From NCBI GenBank assembly GCA_964560765.1, contig CAZLMG010000005.1:124001-188000 (forward strand): DNA of 64,000 nt, read 5' to 3'. This document shows, piece after piece, positions 15,984 through 23,783 of the stretch. Made by a program: the position numbers and the translations under genes. Numbering within the stretch: the first letter of the stretch is position 1; every line of letters starts with the position of its first letter. The notes beneath the pieces are model-generated. The model saw only the letters and a list, made by a program, of their open reading frames with translations. It did no database searches and had not been told where the DNA came from. Origin of the DNA: CAZLMG01 sp964560765 (GTDB taxonomy: Bacteria > Bdellovibrionota_B > Oligoflexia > Oligoflexales > CAZLMG01).

Positions 15984-16547
15984 GTGGCAAAGCTGGAAGT
16001 TGTTACTTGGCCTGCAAAGGTCTTGGAGACGAGGGCCGTCGAAGTGACCGCCTTTGATGATGCGTTCCGTTCCTTTGTCGCTGACATGCATGAAACCATG
16101 GAGGCCTCCAATGGAATCGGATTGGCTGCAAATCAAGTCGGTGTCCTGCAGCGCGTTCTGACCATCATGATTCCATGGTCTGAAAATCGGTATAGTGAGC
16201 AAGAAGAGAAGCAGGAATGGTGGCATAACAAGAAGTTTACACTGGTCAATCCGGTTATCATTCGTAAAGCAGGTAAAATCAGCTATCAAGAGGGATGCTT
16301 AAGCTTTCCAGAGATCTTCGATTTTGTAGATCGGGCCGCTGAAGTCTGGGTAGAAGCTCAGGACGAAAGTGGCAAGAAGGTTGAGTTTCATGCAAACGGT
16401 TTATTCGCCATTTGCTTGCAACATGAAATCGACCACTTAGATGGCATCGTCTTCATCAATCGTATGAGTCGGTTAAAAAATAGCATGATTCGCAAGAAGA
16501 TAGCACGCCGTGGCGCCTTACCGGTTAGTGAAACGGTAGAGTCATGA
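15984..16547 (+). CDS. def: Peptide deformylase
   Basis: 187 residues from GTG 15984, with GGGAGTGA upstream. All three motifs are present: GIGLAANQVG near 43 (motif 1), EGCLSFPEI near 104 (motif 2, metal-binding Cys) and QHEIDHLDGIVF near 147 (motif 3, HExxH metal site). It removes the formyl group from nascent N-terminal methionines. An insertion of about 15 residues with ENRYSEQEEKQEWWH lies between motifs 1 and 2. Its TGA overlaps the ATG of rpe, indicating translational coupling. Confidence 0.95.
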   Translation: MAKLEVVTWPAKVLETRAVEVTAFDDAFRSFVADMHETMEASNGIGLAANQVGVLQRVLTIMIPWSENRYSEQEEKQEWWHNKKFTLVNPVIIRKAGKISYQEGCLSFPEIFDFVDRAAEVWVEAQDESGKKVEFHANGLFAICLQHEIDHLDGIVFINRMSRLKNSMIRKKIARRGALPVSETVES

Positions 16548-17212
16548 TGCCATCCAAAGTCTTTATTTCTCCTTCTATCTTATCAGCTGATCCGCTGAAC
16601 ATGGGTGCTGAGATTGCAAGTGCTGAGAGGGCTGGGGCAGACTGGCACCACCTTGATGTCATGGACGGACACTTTGTTCCAAACCTGACCTTCGGGCCGC
16701 CTCTCATTCGCGCTATCAAGAGTATCGCCAGCATTCCGCTGGATGTTCACATCATGGTTAGCAATCCAGATTCGGTGGCTCTTGATTACGTGGATGCAGG
16801 AGCACATTACCTGACATTTCATGTTGAGGCAGCGGTACATGCGCATCGACTGCTGCATGCGATTCGCGAGCGCGGAGCACATCCGGGTGTTGCGATCAAT
16901 CCAGGCACACATTTGGCGATGTTGGAGCCACTTTTACCGTACTTAGACATCATCAACGTGATGTCAGTAAACCCGGGATTTGGTGGCCAAAAGTTTATCG
17001 AACGGACCGTGGAGCGGATTCGGGCTATTCGGCAAATGATCGAGGCTGCGAGAGTCGACCATCATATTCATATTGAGGTAGATGGTGGGATAAATGCTGA
17101 GACGGCCGCACGTGTCATTGCGGCCGGTGCGGATGTGTTGGTGGCGGGTACTTTTGTTTACAATTCTACGGACCGAGCTAAGAGTATTCAGTCATTGCGA
17201 CCTAGTGGATGA
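16544..17212 (+). CDS. rpe: Ribulose-phosphate 3-epimerase
   Basis: 222 residues, standard length. It interconverts ribulose 5-phosphate and xylulose 5-phosphate in the pentose phosphate pathway. TIM-barrel signatures are SPSILSADPLNMG at the N-terminus, HHLDVMDGHFVPNLTFGPP (metal and catalytic Asp/His), MSVNPGFGGQKFI and the phosphate-binding EVDGGINAETA. The ATG at 16544 overlaps the def stop (ATGA); a second ATG at 16547 is also possible. hutH follows 3 bp after its stop. Confidence 0.95.
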   Translation: MMPSKVFISPSILSADPLNMGAEIASAERAGADWHHLDVMDGHFVPNLTFGPPLIRAIKSIASIPLDVHIMVSNPDSVALDYVDAGAHYLTFHVEAAVHAHRLLHAIRERGAHPGVAINPGTHLAMLEPLLPYLDIINVMSVNPGFGGQKFIERTVERIRAIRQMIEAARVDHHIHIEVDGGINAETAARVIAAGADVLVAGTFVYNSTDRAKSIQSLRPSG

Positions 17213-17215
17213 GAT

Positions 17216-18760
17216 ATGAATTTGAAGTCTGAAGCTTTTTCTTTGGGAGACGAGCGATTATCTTGCAGCCGACTTGTTGAGTTAGCTGCGACGCCAAACC
17301 CAAACGTTCTTATTTCGGCTGCAGGGCAAGCGAGAATCCAAAAATTCCGCAATCTTGTGGACATGGCTGTTGAATCTGGCCGGGTGCATTATGGCATCAA
17401 TACAGGGTTTGGCTTGCTATCGGACGTGGTCATCGAGCGCAGCCAAGCCAAAGAACTTCAAGAAAATTTGATTCGCAGTCATGCGTGCGGGGTGGGACGA
17501 GCGCTTGAAAATGAGATGGTCAGGGCACTATTGATCCTGAAGGCTCACTGTTTAGCGCTGGGCCACTCCGGCGTTTCAACCGATGTGGTCGTTAAAATCC
17601 TAGATTTTCTGCGGGCAGATATCCTACCGGTGATTCCTGTCCAAGGCAGTGTCGGTGCTTCCGGGGATTTGGCTCCGCTTGCCCATATGGCCGTCGCGCT
17701 GTGTGGTGAAGGTGACGTTACATTTCAAGGCCAGCGGGTGCCTGCAGCACAAGCGTTGGAGCAGGCGGGTATTGCGCCTCTTCGACTCAAGGAAAAGGAA
17801 GGTCTATCACTGATCAATGGCACCCAGTTCATGTCCGTATTGGGAGCCTACGCTGTCACTCGTGCCGAGAGCTTAGCGCTCGCAGCCGATGTCTGTGCAG
17901 CGCTGAGTCTCGACGCCATGCGTGGAACTGTTGTTGCCTTTGATGAGCGGATTCATAATGTGCGCCAACAGATTGGACAAAGAGTCGTTGCGGCAAACAT
18001 GCGGACATTGTTTGCGGAAGATGACGCCATTATGTCGAGTCACGAGCATTGCAGCAAAGTTCAGGATCCTTACAGCTTTCGCTGTGTACCCCAAGTGCAT
18101 GGCGCTTCGCGGGATATGATAGATTACGCCAAGAAATGCATTGAGGCGGAGCTTAACAGTGTCTCGGACAACCCGCTTGTTTTCGAGGACGGCAGCGTCA
18201 TAAGCGGTGGCAATTTTCACGGTCAGCCGCTTGCCATGTCTATGGATGCTCTTGGAATCGCAGTTGCTGAGCTAGGAAGCATCTCGGAGCGCCGCATTGA
18301 AAAGCTTACGAATCCAGCGATGAGCGGTTTGCCGGCATTTCTGACCCGAGAAAGTGGGCTCAACTCGGGCATGATGATTCCCCATGTTGTTGCGGCTGCA
18401 CTGGTATCAGAAAATAAAATATTGGCGCATCCGGCTGTTGTCGACAGCATTCCAACGTCTGCAGATAAAGAGGACCATGTCAGCATGGGGCCGATTTCTG
18501 GCATGAAAGCATTGAAAATTATAGACAATGTGGCCAATACATTGGCGATCGAACTGATCGCGGCATGTCAGGGAATCGACCTACTAGCGCCATTGGAGCC
18601 CAACCGCGTATTGAAATCGGTGTATACTGCCGTACGCACGTTGTCGCCTAGGATTGATCGCGACCGAATTTTGAGTGGGGAAATAGAGGCTACTGCAGGC
18701 TGGATAATGTCAGGTCAGATGGCGCCAACTCTTGCCAAGACCGGGGTCAAGCTCGCGTAG
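17216..18760 (+). CDS. hutH: Histidine ammonia-lyase (MIO-dependent)
   Basis: 514 residues, typical of HutH, which deaminates histidine to urocanate. The MIO-cofactor triad is A148-S149-G150 within GSVGASGDLAPLAHM. YGINTGFGLL near 60, SHACGVG near 90 and LINGTQFM near 200 match the histidine/aromatic ammonia-lyase superfamily, and the SHA-GVG motif favours histidine over phenylalanine or tyrosine. It lies 3 bp behind rpe. No hutU, hutI, hutG or hut regulator is nearby, so the complete Hut pathway cannot be inferred and another aromatic substrate remains possible. Confidence 0.88.
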   Translation: MNLKSEAFSLGDERLSCSRLVELAATPNPNVLISAAGQARIQKFRNLVDMAVESGRVHYGINTGFGLLSDVVIERSQAKELQENLIRSHACGVGRALENEMVRALLILKAHCLALGHSGVSTDVVVKILDFLRADILPVIPVQGSVGASGDLAPLAHMAVALCGEGDVTFQGQRVPAAQALEQAGIAPLRLKEKEGLSLINGTQFMSVLGAYAVTRAESLALAADVCAALSLDAMRGTVVAFDERIHNVRQQIGQRVVAANMRTLFAEDDAIMSSHEHCSKVQDPYSFRCVPQVHGASRDMIDYAKKCIEAELNSVSDNPLVFEDGSVISGGNFHGQPLAMSMDALGIAVAELGSISERRIEKLTNPAMSGLPAFLTRESGLNSGMMIPHVVAAALVSENKILAHPAVVDSIPTSADKEDHVSMGPISGMKALKIIDNVANTLAIELIAACQGIDLLAPLEPNRVLKSVYTAVRTLSPRIDRDRILSGEIEATAGWIMSGQMAPTLAKTGVKLA

Positions 18761-18783
18761 CTCATCAATGAGGGGAAGATGTT

Positions 18784-19236
18784 ATGTTCCAGGTATTGAG
18801 CCGTATTGCTTTAGTTTGTCTTGTTTCGGCGATGTTCAACAATTTGGCTTTGGCGGAAGAGCCTGCAAAGGTCGTGCAAGAAAAGCCAATTCGAGTTGGC
18901 GGGCTGTACATCGTAAGACAAATCGAACGCCTTCAATTGGGCTACTATCAAATCAAGTTTGAGTCCGTTGATCAGACCGGAAAATTTGATCGACTCATTC
19001 TGGAAACCGATCATGTCAATTTCGCGGTGCGCAAGGGTTCTGAGGTTCGTTTGTCGGCTGAAGTCTTGAGCTCCAAGGGAGCCGAGGCCGAGATCGCTCA
19101 GGTAGTGATTTTTCTTCCAGGTACTCAAGGGCCCACTCCGGTTTGGATGCTGTCTCGCAAAGACAGTTCGGGCGAACTTAGGGGCTCTAGGTTCTTGGAA
19201 ATGCACGCCCCTTCGACAGACTATCAAGTCTTTTAA
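18784..19236 (+). CDS. Secreted protein of unknown function
   Basis: 150 residues with a clear signal peptide (about 1-24: RIALVCLVSAMFNNLALA, cleavage after ALA). The mature part is mostly beta-strand in character with no cysteines: LYIVRQIERLQLGYYQIKF, then VRLSAEVLSS and AQVVIFLPG. GAGGGGAAG lies upstream of ATG 18784. It sits 23 bp after hutH and 30 bp before the rhomboid gene, so the three may share a transcript. No family recognised; a periplasmic location is inferred. Confidence 0.75.
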   Translation: MFQVLSRIALVCLVSAMFNNLALAEEPAKVVQEKPIRVGGLYIVRQIERLQLGYYQIKFESVDQTGKFDRLILETDHVNFAVRKGSEVRLSAEVLSSKGAEAEIAQVVIFLPGTQGPTPVWMLSRKDSSGELRGSRFLEMHAPSTDYQVF

Positions 19237-19266
19237 GCGTCAGATTCAACCTGGACTGGGTGAGAC

Positions 19267-20295
19267 ATGAAAATGGGGTCAGCGGCAGATTCCGATCGAA
19301 GTCTGTTGCCATTCTTGGTCAAGACTTGGTCCGGTCGGCTTGTTCTGATCAATGCCGTTGTGTTTGTCTGGATGTCATTGGCAAGTGACTCATTCATGTT
19401 GCCAACGCCAGAAGTTCTAGACCTTTTTGGTGCCAAAGACGTCGTCGCCATCGCCCAAGGCGAGTGGTGGAGGCTCCTGTCAGCTATGTTCCTCCACATA
19501 GGCTTGGTGCATTTTCTCTTCAATAGCTATGCGATTTACGTCATCGGCCCGCAGATCGAGTCTTTGGTCGGGCCGAAGTGGTTTCTGGCGTTGTACCTTA
19601 TTTCCGGTGTCGTTGGTAACATCTGCAGCAGCCTATATTCAGTCTCGATTAGTGCCGGCGCCTCGGGCGCGATACTCGGCCTCTTAGGATGCGGGCTTTA
19701 CATCGAATTATTGATTCGACGACAGATGCAGCGTTGGACGGGAAAACGCCCGCGGGCGGGCGCCTATCTGATCAATACGATTGGCATCGTCATCCTAGGA
19801 GCATTGATTCCCAATATCGATAATGCGGCACATTTTGGTGGACTTGCGGCTGGCTACATTTTTGGATATGCGCTTCTGCTCATACTGCCCAATCGATTGC
19901 GACCACAGTCGTCGGCAATGGGTTATCGAATCTTCGCTATGCTTGCCATCTCGGCCGTGGTAGCGGCCATCTTTGCGGCCAATCCGAATCTGGTTGTGGA
20001 AAGGTATCGGAACGCGGCCTCCCAATCGGGAGATTATCGCGAAAAGATATTCCTATGCACGCGGGCCCTTGAGCTGGCTCCTGGCAGTGCCCCCCTGCAT
20101 CTAGAGCGAGGGGTCGCGTTGATTGTCATGGGCAATCTGACGCTGGGAATGGCGGATCTCGCTCGAGCGACGGACGCACCGGACTTCAGTACGAGAGTCG
20201 AACAACTTCGGTCTTTGTTGCTAGATCATGGACGAATTGCGGATGCTGCCGCATTGGAATCTTTTCTAGATCAGATGCAAATGTCGCCGGGCTAG
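19267..20295 (+). CDS. Rhomboid-family intramembrane serine protease
   Basis: 342 residues. The membrane core (about 20-215) has six or seven helices and the rhomboid catalytic dyad: Ser133 in GASGAI and His189 in NAAHFGGLAAG. WWRLLSAMFLHIGLVHFLFN is the characteristic WR-x-HxxxxHxxxN region. The C-terminal ~110 residues are soluble and resemble tetratricopeptide helices (YRNAASQSGDYREKIFLC, LHLERGVALIVMGNLTLG). Rhomboids cleave single-pass membrane proteins within the bilayer. The substrate is unknown. It converges on the minus-strand gene at 20305. Confidence 0.92.
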   Translation: MKMGSAADSDRSLLPFLVKTWSGRLVLINAVVFVWMSLASDSFMLPTPEVLDLFGAKDVVAIAQGEWWRLLSAMFLHIGLVHFLFNSYAIYVIGPQIESLVGPKWFLALYLISGVVGNICSSLYSVSISAGASGAILGLLGCGLYIELLIRRQMQRWTGKRPRAGAYLINTIGIVILGALIPNIDNAAHFGGLAAGYIFGYALLLILPNRLRPQSSAMGYRIFAMLAISAVVAAIFAANPNLVVERYRNAASQSGDYREKIFLCTRALELAPGSAPLHLERGVALIVMGNLTLGMADLARATDAPDFSTRVEQLRSLLLDHGRIADAAALESFLDQMQMSPG

Positions 20296-20304
20296 GCTTG
20301 TCAA

Positions 20305-21006
20305 CTAGGCGGCTTGTTTCTGCAGCATTGACGAAAACTTCAGCTCCCATGGTTGATGATATTGCTCGCGCAGCAAAACCCGCAACTTGTGATTTGCGAG
20401 AGGCGCTTCGGTGGGCGAAATCATCGGCAGCAAGTGGTACCAAAATTGGCCCGCTAGCCGATTTGCTACCGCATAATGCTCATCATCGACGATCAATCTT
20501 GAGTGATCAAAAATAAGTCGAACTAGCGGCTCCCAATGCGGGTGGCCGTGCTGGTGATGGAGCAGCGATGCTGCAAGCAAGACCTTATCGAGTTCGCCCT
20601 GAAACTCTAACTCTAGTTTAGAAACCCCCCGGCCCGTGTTAGCTCGGAAGGCAATGAGGTGGAAATGGCTGATCTCTTCAGCAATCGCGCAAAAGGCGTC
20701 CAGGTTATGCGTGTTTAATGAGGCGAGCGGAGGGTGATTGCAGATTTGATCAATCAGACCATTGCTCAGATGAATGCCGAGAAATAGCTCATCGGCGGAG
20801 GGCTGCTCAACCAAGACAGCGGCGCGATATGTTCGGCCATCGCGTGTGGATTCCTCTGCCTTCGGGCTGGTTAGAAGACAATCTCCAGCGGATATGATGG
20901 AGGGGAGATCATAAAACCGCTGCAAGCTGGCCTCTAGCTCGGCGACAAACTGCATCAACGGCTCGAGAGTGGATGGCTTACGTGGATCCTTGCTGGCTGC
21001 ACTCAT
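20305..21006 (-). CDS. Unrecognised protein, second gene of a coupled pair
   Basis: 233 residues, cytoplasmic (no signal or membrane segment), rich in histidine, leucine and glutamate. A striking patch, AEEISHFHLIAFRAN near 110-125, places E-E-x-S-H-F-H together and is followed by HHQHGHPHW near 150. These could bind metal, but no known motif is matched. It starts 4 bp after the stop of the upstream gene (21011), so it is translationally coupled to it. Function unknown; both genes read as well-formed proteins. Confidence 0.7.
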   Translation of the reverse strand: MSAASKDPRKPSTLEPLMQFVAELEASLQRFYDLPSIISAGDCLLTSPKAEESTRDGRTYRAAVLVEQPSADELFLGIHLSNGLIDQICNHPPLASLNTHNLDAFCAIAEEISHFHLIAFRANTGRGVSKLELEFQGELDKVLLAASLLHHQHGHPHWEPLVRLIFDHSRLIVDDEHYAVANRLAGQFWYHLLPMISPTEAPLANHKLRVLLREQYHQPWELKFSSMLQKQAA

Positions 21007-21010
21007 GTGC

Positions 21011-21625
21011 TTACTGTGCTTTCTTGTTGATCAAGATCGGTTGGATGCCGTTCTGCGCTAGTTTCTTCCGCAGTCGCTCACTCTTCGTGCTGTTCCAGCG
21101 TTCATAGAGTGAGAGAATGTCGGCATCGTTGGCGGCGATCGGTGTATCCTCGGCTACCATCGCAAAAACCTCCACAAACTCGGGAAATTTTTGCCCCAAG
21201 CGGTCATACATTGCAGAGAAATGCTCATCACGATGGCGATCCCACATGATCGACGAGAGGTTGAGATAAGCGTTCTTGCCCATTGCAATGTAGTAGTCGA
21301 TATCGAATGTCTTGCGATTGAAGTAATCCTGGAAACAGCCAGCAACGTAGAGGCTGGTATCTCCCATGCGCTTGAACAGCTTGGCTTGTCTTTCTGGCGG
21401 TGATTCGAGCGCTTTCTTGAAAATGACAGCTAGCGGCGTCTCGAGAACATCGACTTCGGCTTCAATATCGTTCAGCCGATCTGGCGCGATGAACTCGCAC
21501 AAGAGATTTACGAGATAGAACTCGATTTCGTCACTCATCTCGACCTGAAGCCGATCAACTGCAGAGCTCACTTTGTCGCGAAAGTATTCAGCTGGCTGTA
21601 GCACCTGCAAAGTTGTATTGCTCAT
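21011..21625 (-). CDS. Unrecognised protein, first gene of a coupled pair
   Basis: 204 residues, soluble, mainly helical, acidic. It opens LQVLQPAEYFRDKVSSAVDRL and contains GDTSLYVAGCFQDYFNRKTFD and YYIAMGKNAYLNLSSIM, which look like conserved core helices. A GAGGCGGG ribosome-binding site precedes the ATG. It is followed 4 bp later by the gene ending at 20305, with which it must form an operon. No domain recognised. The upstream region (21626-21847) carries a 12-bp inverted repeat at 21740-21753 (ACGCCT-AG-AGGCGT) that may be an operator. Confidence 0.72.
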   Translation of the reverse strand: MSNTTLQVLQPAEYFRDKVSSAVDRLQVEMSDEIEFYLVNLLCEFIAPDRLNDIEAEVDVLETPLAVIFKKALESPPERQAKLFKRMGDTSLYVAGCFQDYFNRKTFDIDYYIAMGKNAYLNLSSIMWDRHRDEHFSAMYDRLGQKFPEFVEVFAMVAEDTPIAANDADILSLYERWNSTKSERLRKKLAQNGIQPILINKKAQ

Positions 21626-21739
21626 TGGGCACCCGCCTCTTAACTGGTTGGCCAGTCAACTTTCTGGGCGCAAAGGCCCCTGACTGATGTTCTTTTTATC
21701 GGTCAATTTTTTAAAATTCTTGAGTTAATTCATAGCGTA

Positions 21740-21753
21740 ACGCCTAGAGGCGT
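21740..21753. promoter_or_regulatory. Inverted repeat in the divergent region 21626-21847
   Basis: ACGCCT-AG-AGGCGT, perfect 6-bp arms with a 2-bp spacer. It lies between the divergent gene pair ending at 21625 and the gene starting at 21848. A second palindrome, TTTATATATAAA (21799-21810), lies in the AT-rich segment likely to carry promoters. Binding is inferred only. Confidence 0.4.
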
Positions 21754-21847
21754 CCGTCCGCACGTTCTGAGCTCGCATAAGATGCTGTAATTATTTGGTT
21801 TATATATAAATAATTGGGGCTTTGTACGAGCCGGCACTCGCAGTAAG

Positions 21848-22273
21848 ATGGCGAGCATCGGAAAAAGGGGCTCCAAATTGACTGACAAGCCACGCGAACT
21901 AGAATCATCAAGCAAGACAGCGGCTGTTGGCCTCAATAATACCGAAAAGCTTGGCCTTGAGGACATTGTTCGGCTCGCAAACAAGGTCGGTTTGGAGTAC
22001 GTGGCGGCAAAGGCAGATGCTGAGCGACTGGAGCTAATGAAACCCACAGTTCGTGCACGCATTACGCTTCGACTTGATGATGGTAATTTGACAGAGGCCA
22101 AGCTGAAGCGACTAACGGAGACCGATGACGAGTATGTCTCTTTCCTCGAGAAACTCGCGGATGCTCGCTGTAACTGTGAGCGCCTAAAGGTCAGATATGA
22201 CTCCTACAAGAATCTATTTGACGCACGACGCAGCCTACTGAGTTATCAAAAGGCTGAGTTAAAGCTGATTTGA
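21848..22273 (+). CDS. Small coiled-coil protein of unknown function
   Basis: 141 residues, cytoplasmic. The first ~40 residues are polar and probably disordered; the rest is helical, with a charged coiled-coil-like run from about 85 (AKLKRLTETDDEYVSFLEKL) to the end (DARRSLLSYQKAELKLI). No enzymatic motif, and no family recognised. The ATG at 21848 has only a weak ribosome-binding site. Its 3' end overlaps the convergent TPR gene by 15 bp. Upstream is an AT-rich palindromic stretch. Confidence 0.6.
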   Translation: MASIGKRGSKLTDKPRELESSSKTAAVGLNNTEKLGLEDIVRLANKVGLEYVAAKADAERLELMKPTVRARITLRLDDGNLTEAKLKRLTETDDEYVSFLEKLADARCNCERLKVRYDSYKNLFDARRSLLSYQKAELKLI

Positions 22274-23311
22274 CCCCGCTCCCTTAGTGATCGACGATTT
22301 GCTGAGCGCATTTTTGGCTAGGTTGATTTCCGCTGTCAGCTCAGGGTCTGACACAGCTCGCTTGACGAAACTTCGAAAGTAGCGAGTAGCTTTTTTGGCA
22401 TCGACAGATTCATGCGCTTTTCCCAGGTAAAAAAGTGCTTCATGCAGCTGGGGTCGAAGCCGAATGGCGCGCTCCAAATACGGAATCGCGCTTTTGGCTG
22501 AGCCGCTGGCCAGCTCGCACTTGCCAAGTCCGAGAGCAGCGCCCGCTAGCAGTGGCTGTTGTCGCAGGGCAGAGCGATACAGATCAACGGCCTTTTTGCA
22601 CTGACCAGCTGCCGCCCACACGTCGCCCTCGACGCTTTCAATGTAGGCAAGTTGGTTGCTGTCGGCTTCGCCCTTTACGGACTTGAGGGTCCGATAGGCA
22701 CTTTTGTGGTCGTGTAGCTTCATGTATGTTCGCGCCAAAATGATAGCCGCTTGCTGGTCGCGGGGAGCAATCTTCACAAGCTTCCGGGCGTTTGAGAGTG
22801 CCTCGGTGTAGTAGCGAATCTTGAAATAACTCCAGGTTAACGCTTTTAGCGCTCGTGGATCTTCCGGGCGAATGGACAGCGCCTTTTGATATCGATAGAT
22901 GGCGTCCCCATAGACTTCCGAAGCCCGCAGCGCCTCACCGAGGTAGTAATTCATTTCAAAATTGTTTTCGAAGGCAGGGGCAGACCGCTTTAGACTCTCT
23001 GCCGCTCGTTTGTATTCGCCGACCCGAATTAGAACAATGCCGAGGTTGCGATGGGCAGTGTAGTTGTTTGGATCGCCGCTTATTTCTCTACCGTAGTGGT
23101 CAATGGCTTCCCGGTAGAGGCCATCCTGCGCATAACGATCCGCAAGTTGGAGGTTGGATGGAGGAGCTTGCTTGGCAGTGGAGACGCAGCTTGATGAAAC
23201 GAGCGTGCTGCACAAAGCGGCGGCGCGAAGCCCGGAAAACGTTGCCCGAGTTAGAGTCAACGTACCAGTAGCGATTGTGCGCGACCAAATTTGAGTGAGG
23301 TTGCTTGCCAT
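22259..23311 (-). CDS. Tetratricopeptide-repeat lipoprotein
   Basis: 350 residues. An N-terminal export signal ends in a lipobox-like LVSSSC (Cys42), and at least seven TPR units follow (for example YAQDGLYREAIDHYGREI, NLGIVLIRVGEYKRAAESL, YRYQKALSIRPEDPRALKAL), ending near residue 330. TPR proteins are protein-interaction scaffolds; this one is probably anchored at the outer or inner membrane facing the periplasm. The start is uncertain. A TATAAT lies only 8 bp before the first ATG, and an in-frame TTG at 23260 would give a more typical 25-residue lipoprotein signal. Confidence 0.8.
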   Translation of the reverse strand: MASNLTQIWSRTIATGTLTLTRATFSGLRAAALCSTLVSSSCVSTAKQAPPSNLQLADRYAQDGLYREAIDHYGREISGDPNNYTAHRNLGIVLIRVGEYKRAAESLKRSAPAFENNFEMNYYLGEALRASEVYGDAIYRYQKALSIRPEDPRALKALTWSYFKIRYYTEALSNARKLVKIAPRDQQAAIILARTYMKLHDHKSAYRTLKSVKGEADSNQLAYIESVEGDVWAAAGQCKKAVDLYRSALRQQPLLAGAALGLGKCELASGSAKSAIPYLERAIRLRPQLHEALFYLGKAHESVDAKKATRYFRSFVKRAVSDPELTAEINLAKNALSKSSITKGAGSNQL

Positions 23312-23385
23312 AACTTGATTATACAGGTTTACGCGGCCGAGAGCCTAGAGCTGGTAGGTAGCAATGTTGGATATCCACTGCAATG

Positions 23386-23718
23386 CTACTGCATGACGGC
23401 ATATTCTTCGAAGAGCGACCAGCAGCGCGAGTCGAATGAATAAAAGGATAGAACCACTTGTTTCTCTTCCCAGTCCTTGTAGTTGGCCGCTTGGTAAGTA
23501 TAGTACCGTAGGCCAAGCGATCCCGATTTACCAGAAACCATTCGGTCTGGTAGCGGCATGAACTCATCCAAGAAATAACACTCATTGGCGGTGTTCTTCA
23601 TGAAAGGCAGCACAACCGGATCCGCAGTCTTCAACCGAGCACTGAGTCCCAGTGAGTTGCAGCCTGCTAGAAGTAAGAATGTGCACACAAGAAATACTAC
23701 ATTTGCTAAATTGGCCAT
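23386..23718 (-). CDS. Small lipoprotein, unknown function
   Basis: 110 residues with a textbook lipoprotein signal: hydrophobic core VVFLVCTFLLLAGC with the lipidated Cys at position 20. The mature part is about 90 residues with two further cysteines (in NECYFLDEF and SRCWSLFEEY) that could form a disulfide. No family recognised. It is divergent from the lipoprotein gene starting at 23784, with 65 bp between. Confidence 0.72.
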   Translation of the reverse strand: MANLANVVFLVCTFLLLAGCNSLGLSARLKTADPVVLPFMKNTANECYFLDEFMPLPDRMVSGKSGSLGLRYYTYQAANYKDWEEKQVVLSFYSFDSRCWSLFEEYAVMQ

Positions 23719-23783
23719 ATGGCAACTCCCTCTCTGGAGCTACAGAACCAAAGGGTGTTTCGACAAACATCAAGGGGACTTTA

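Noticed and set aside
22435..23271. Plus-strand frames of 83 and 138 residues over the TPR gene
   Set aside because: Antisense shadows, rich in Arg/Pro/Gly, opposite well-formed TPR repeats.
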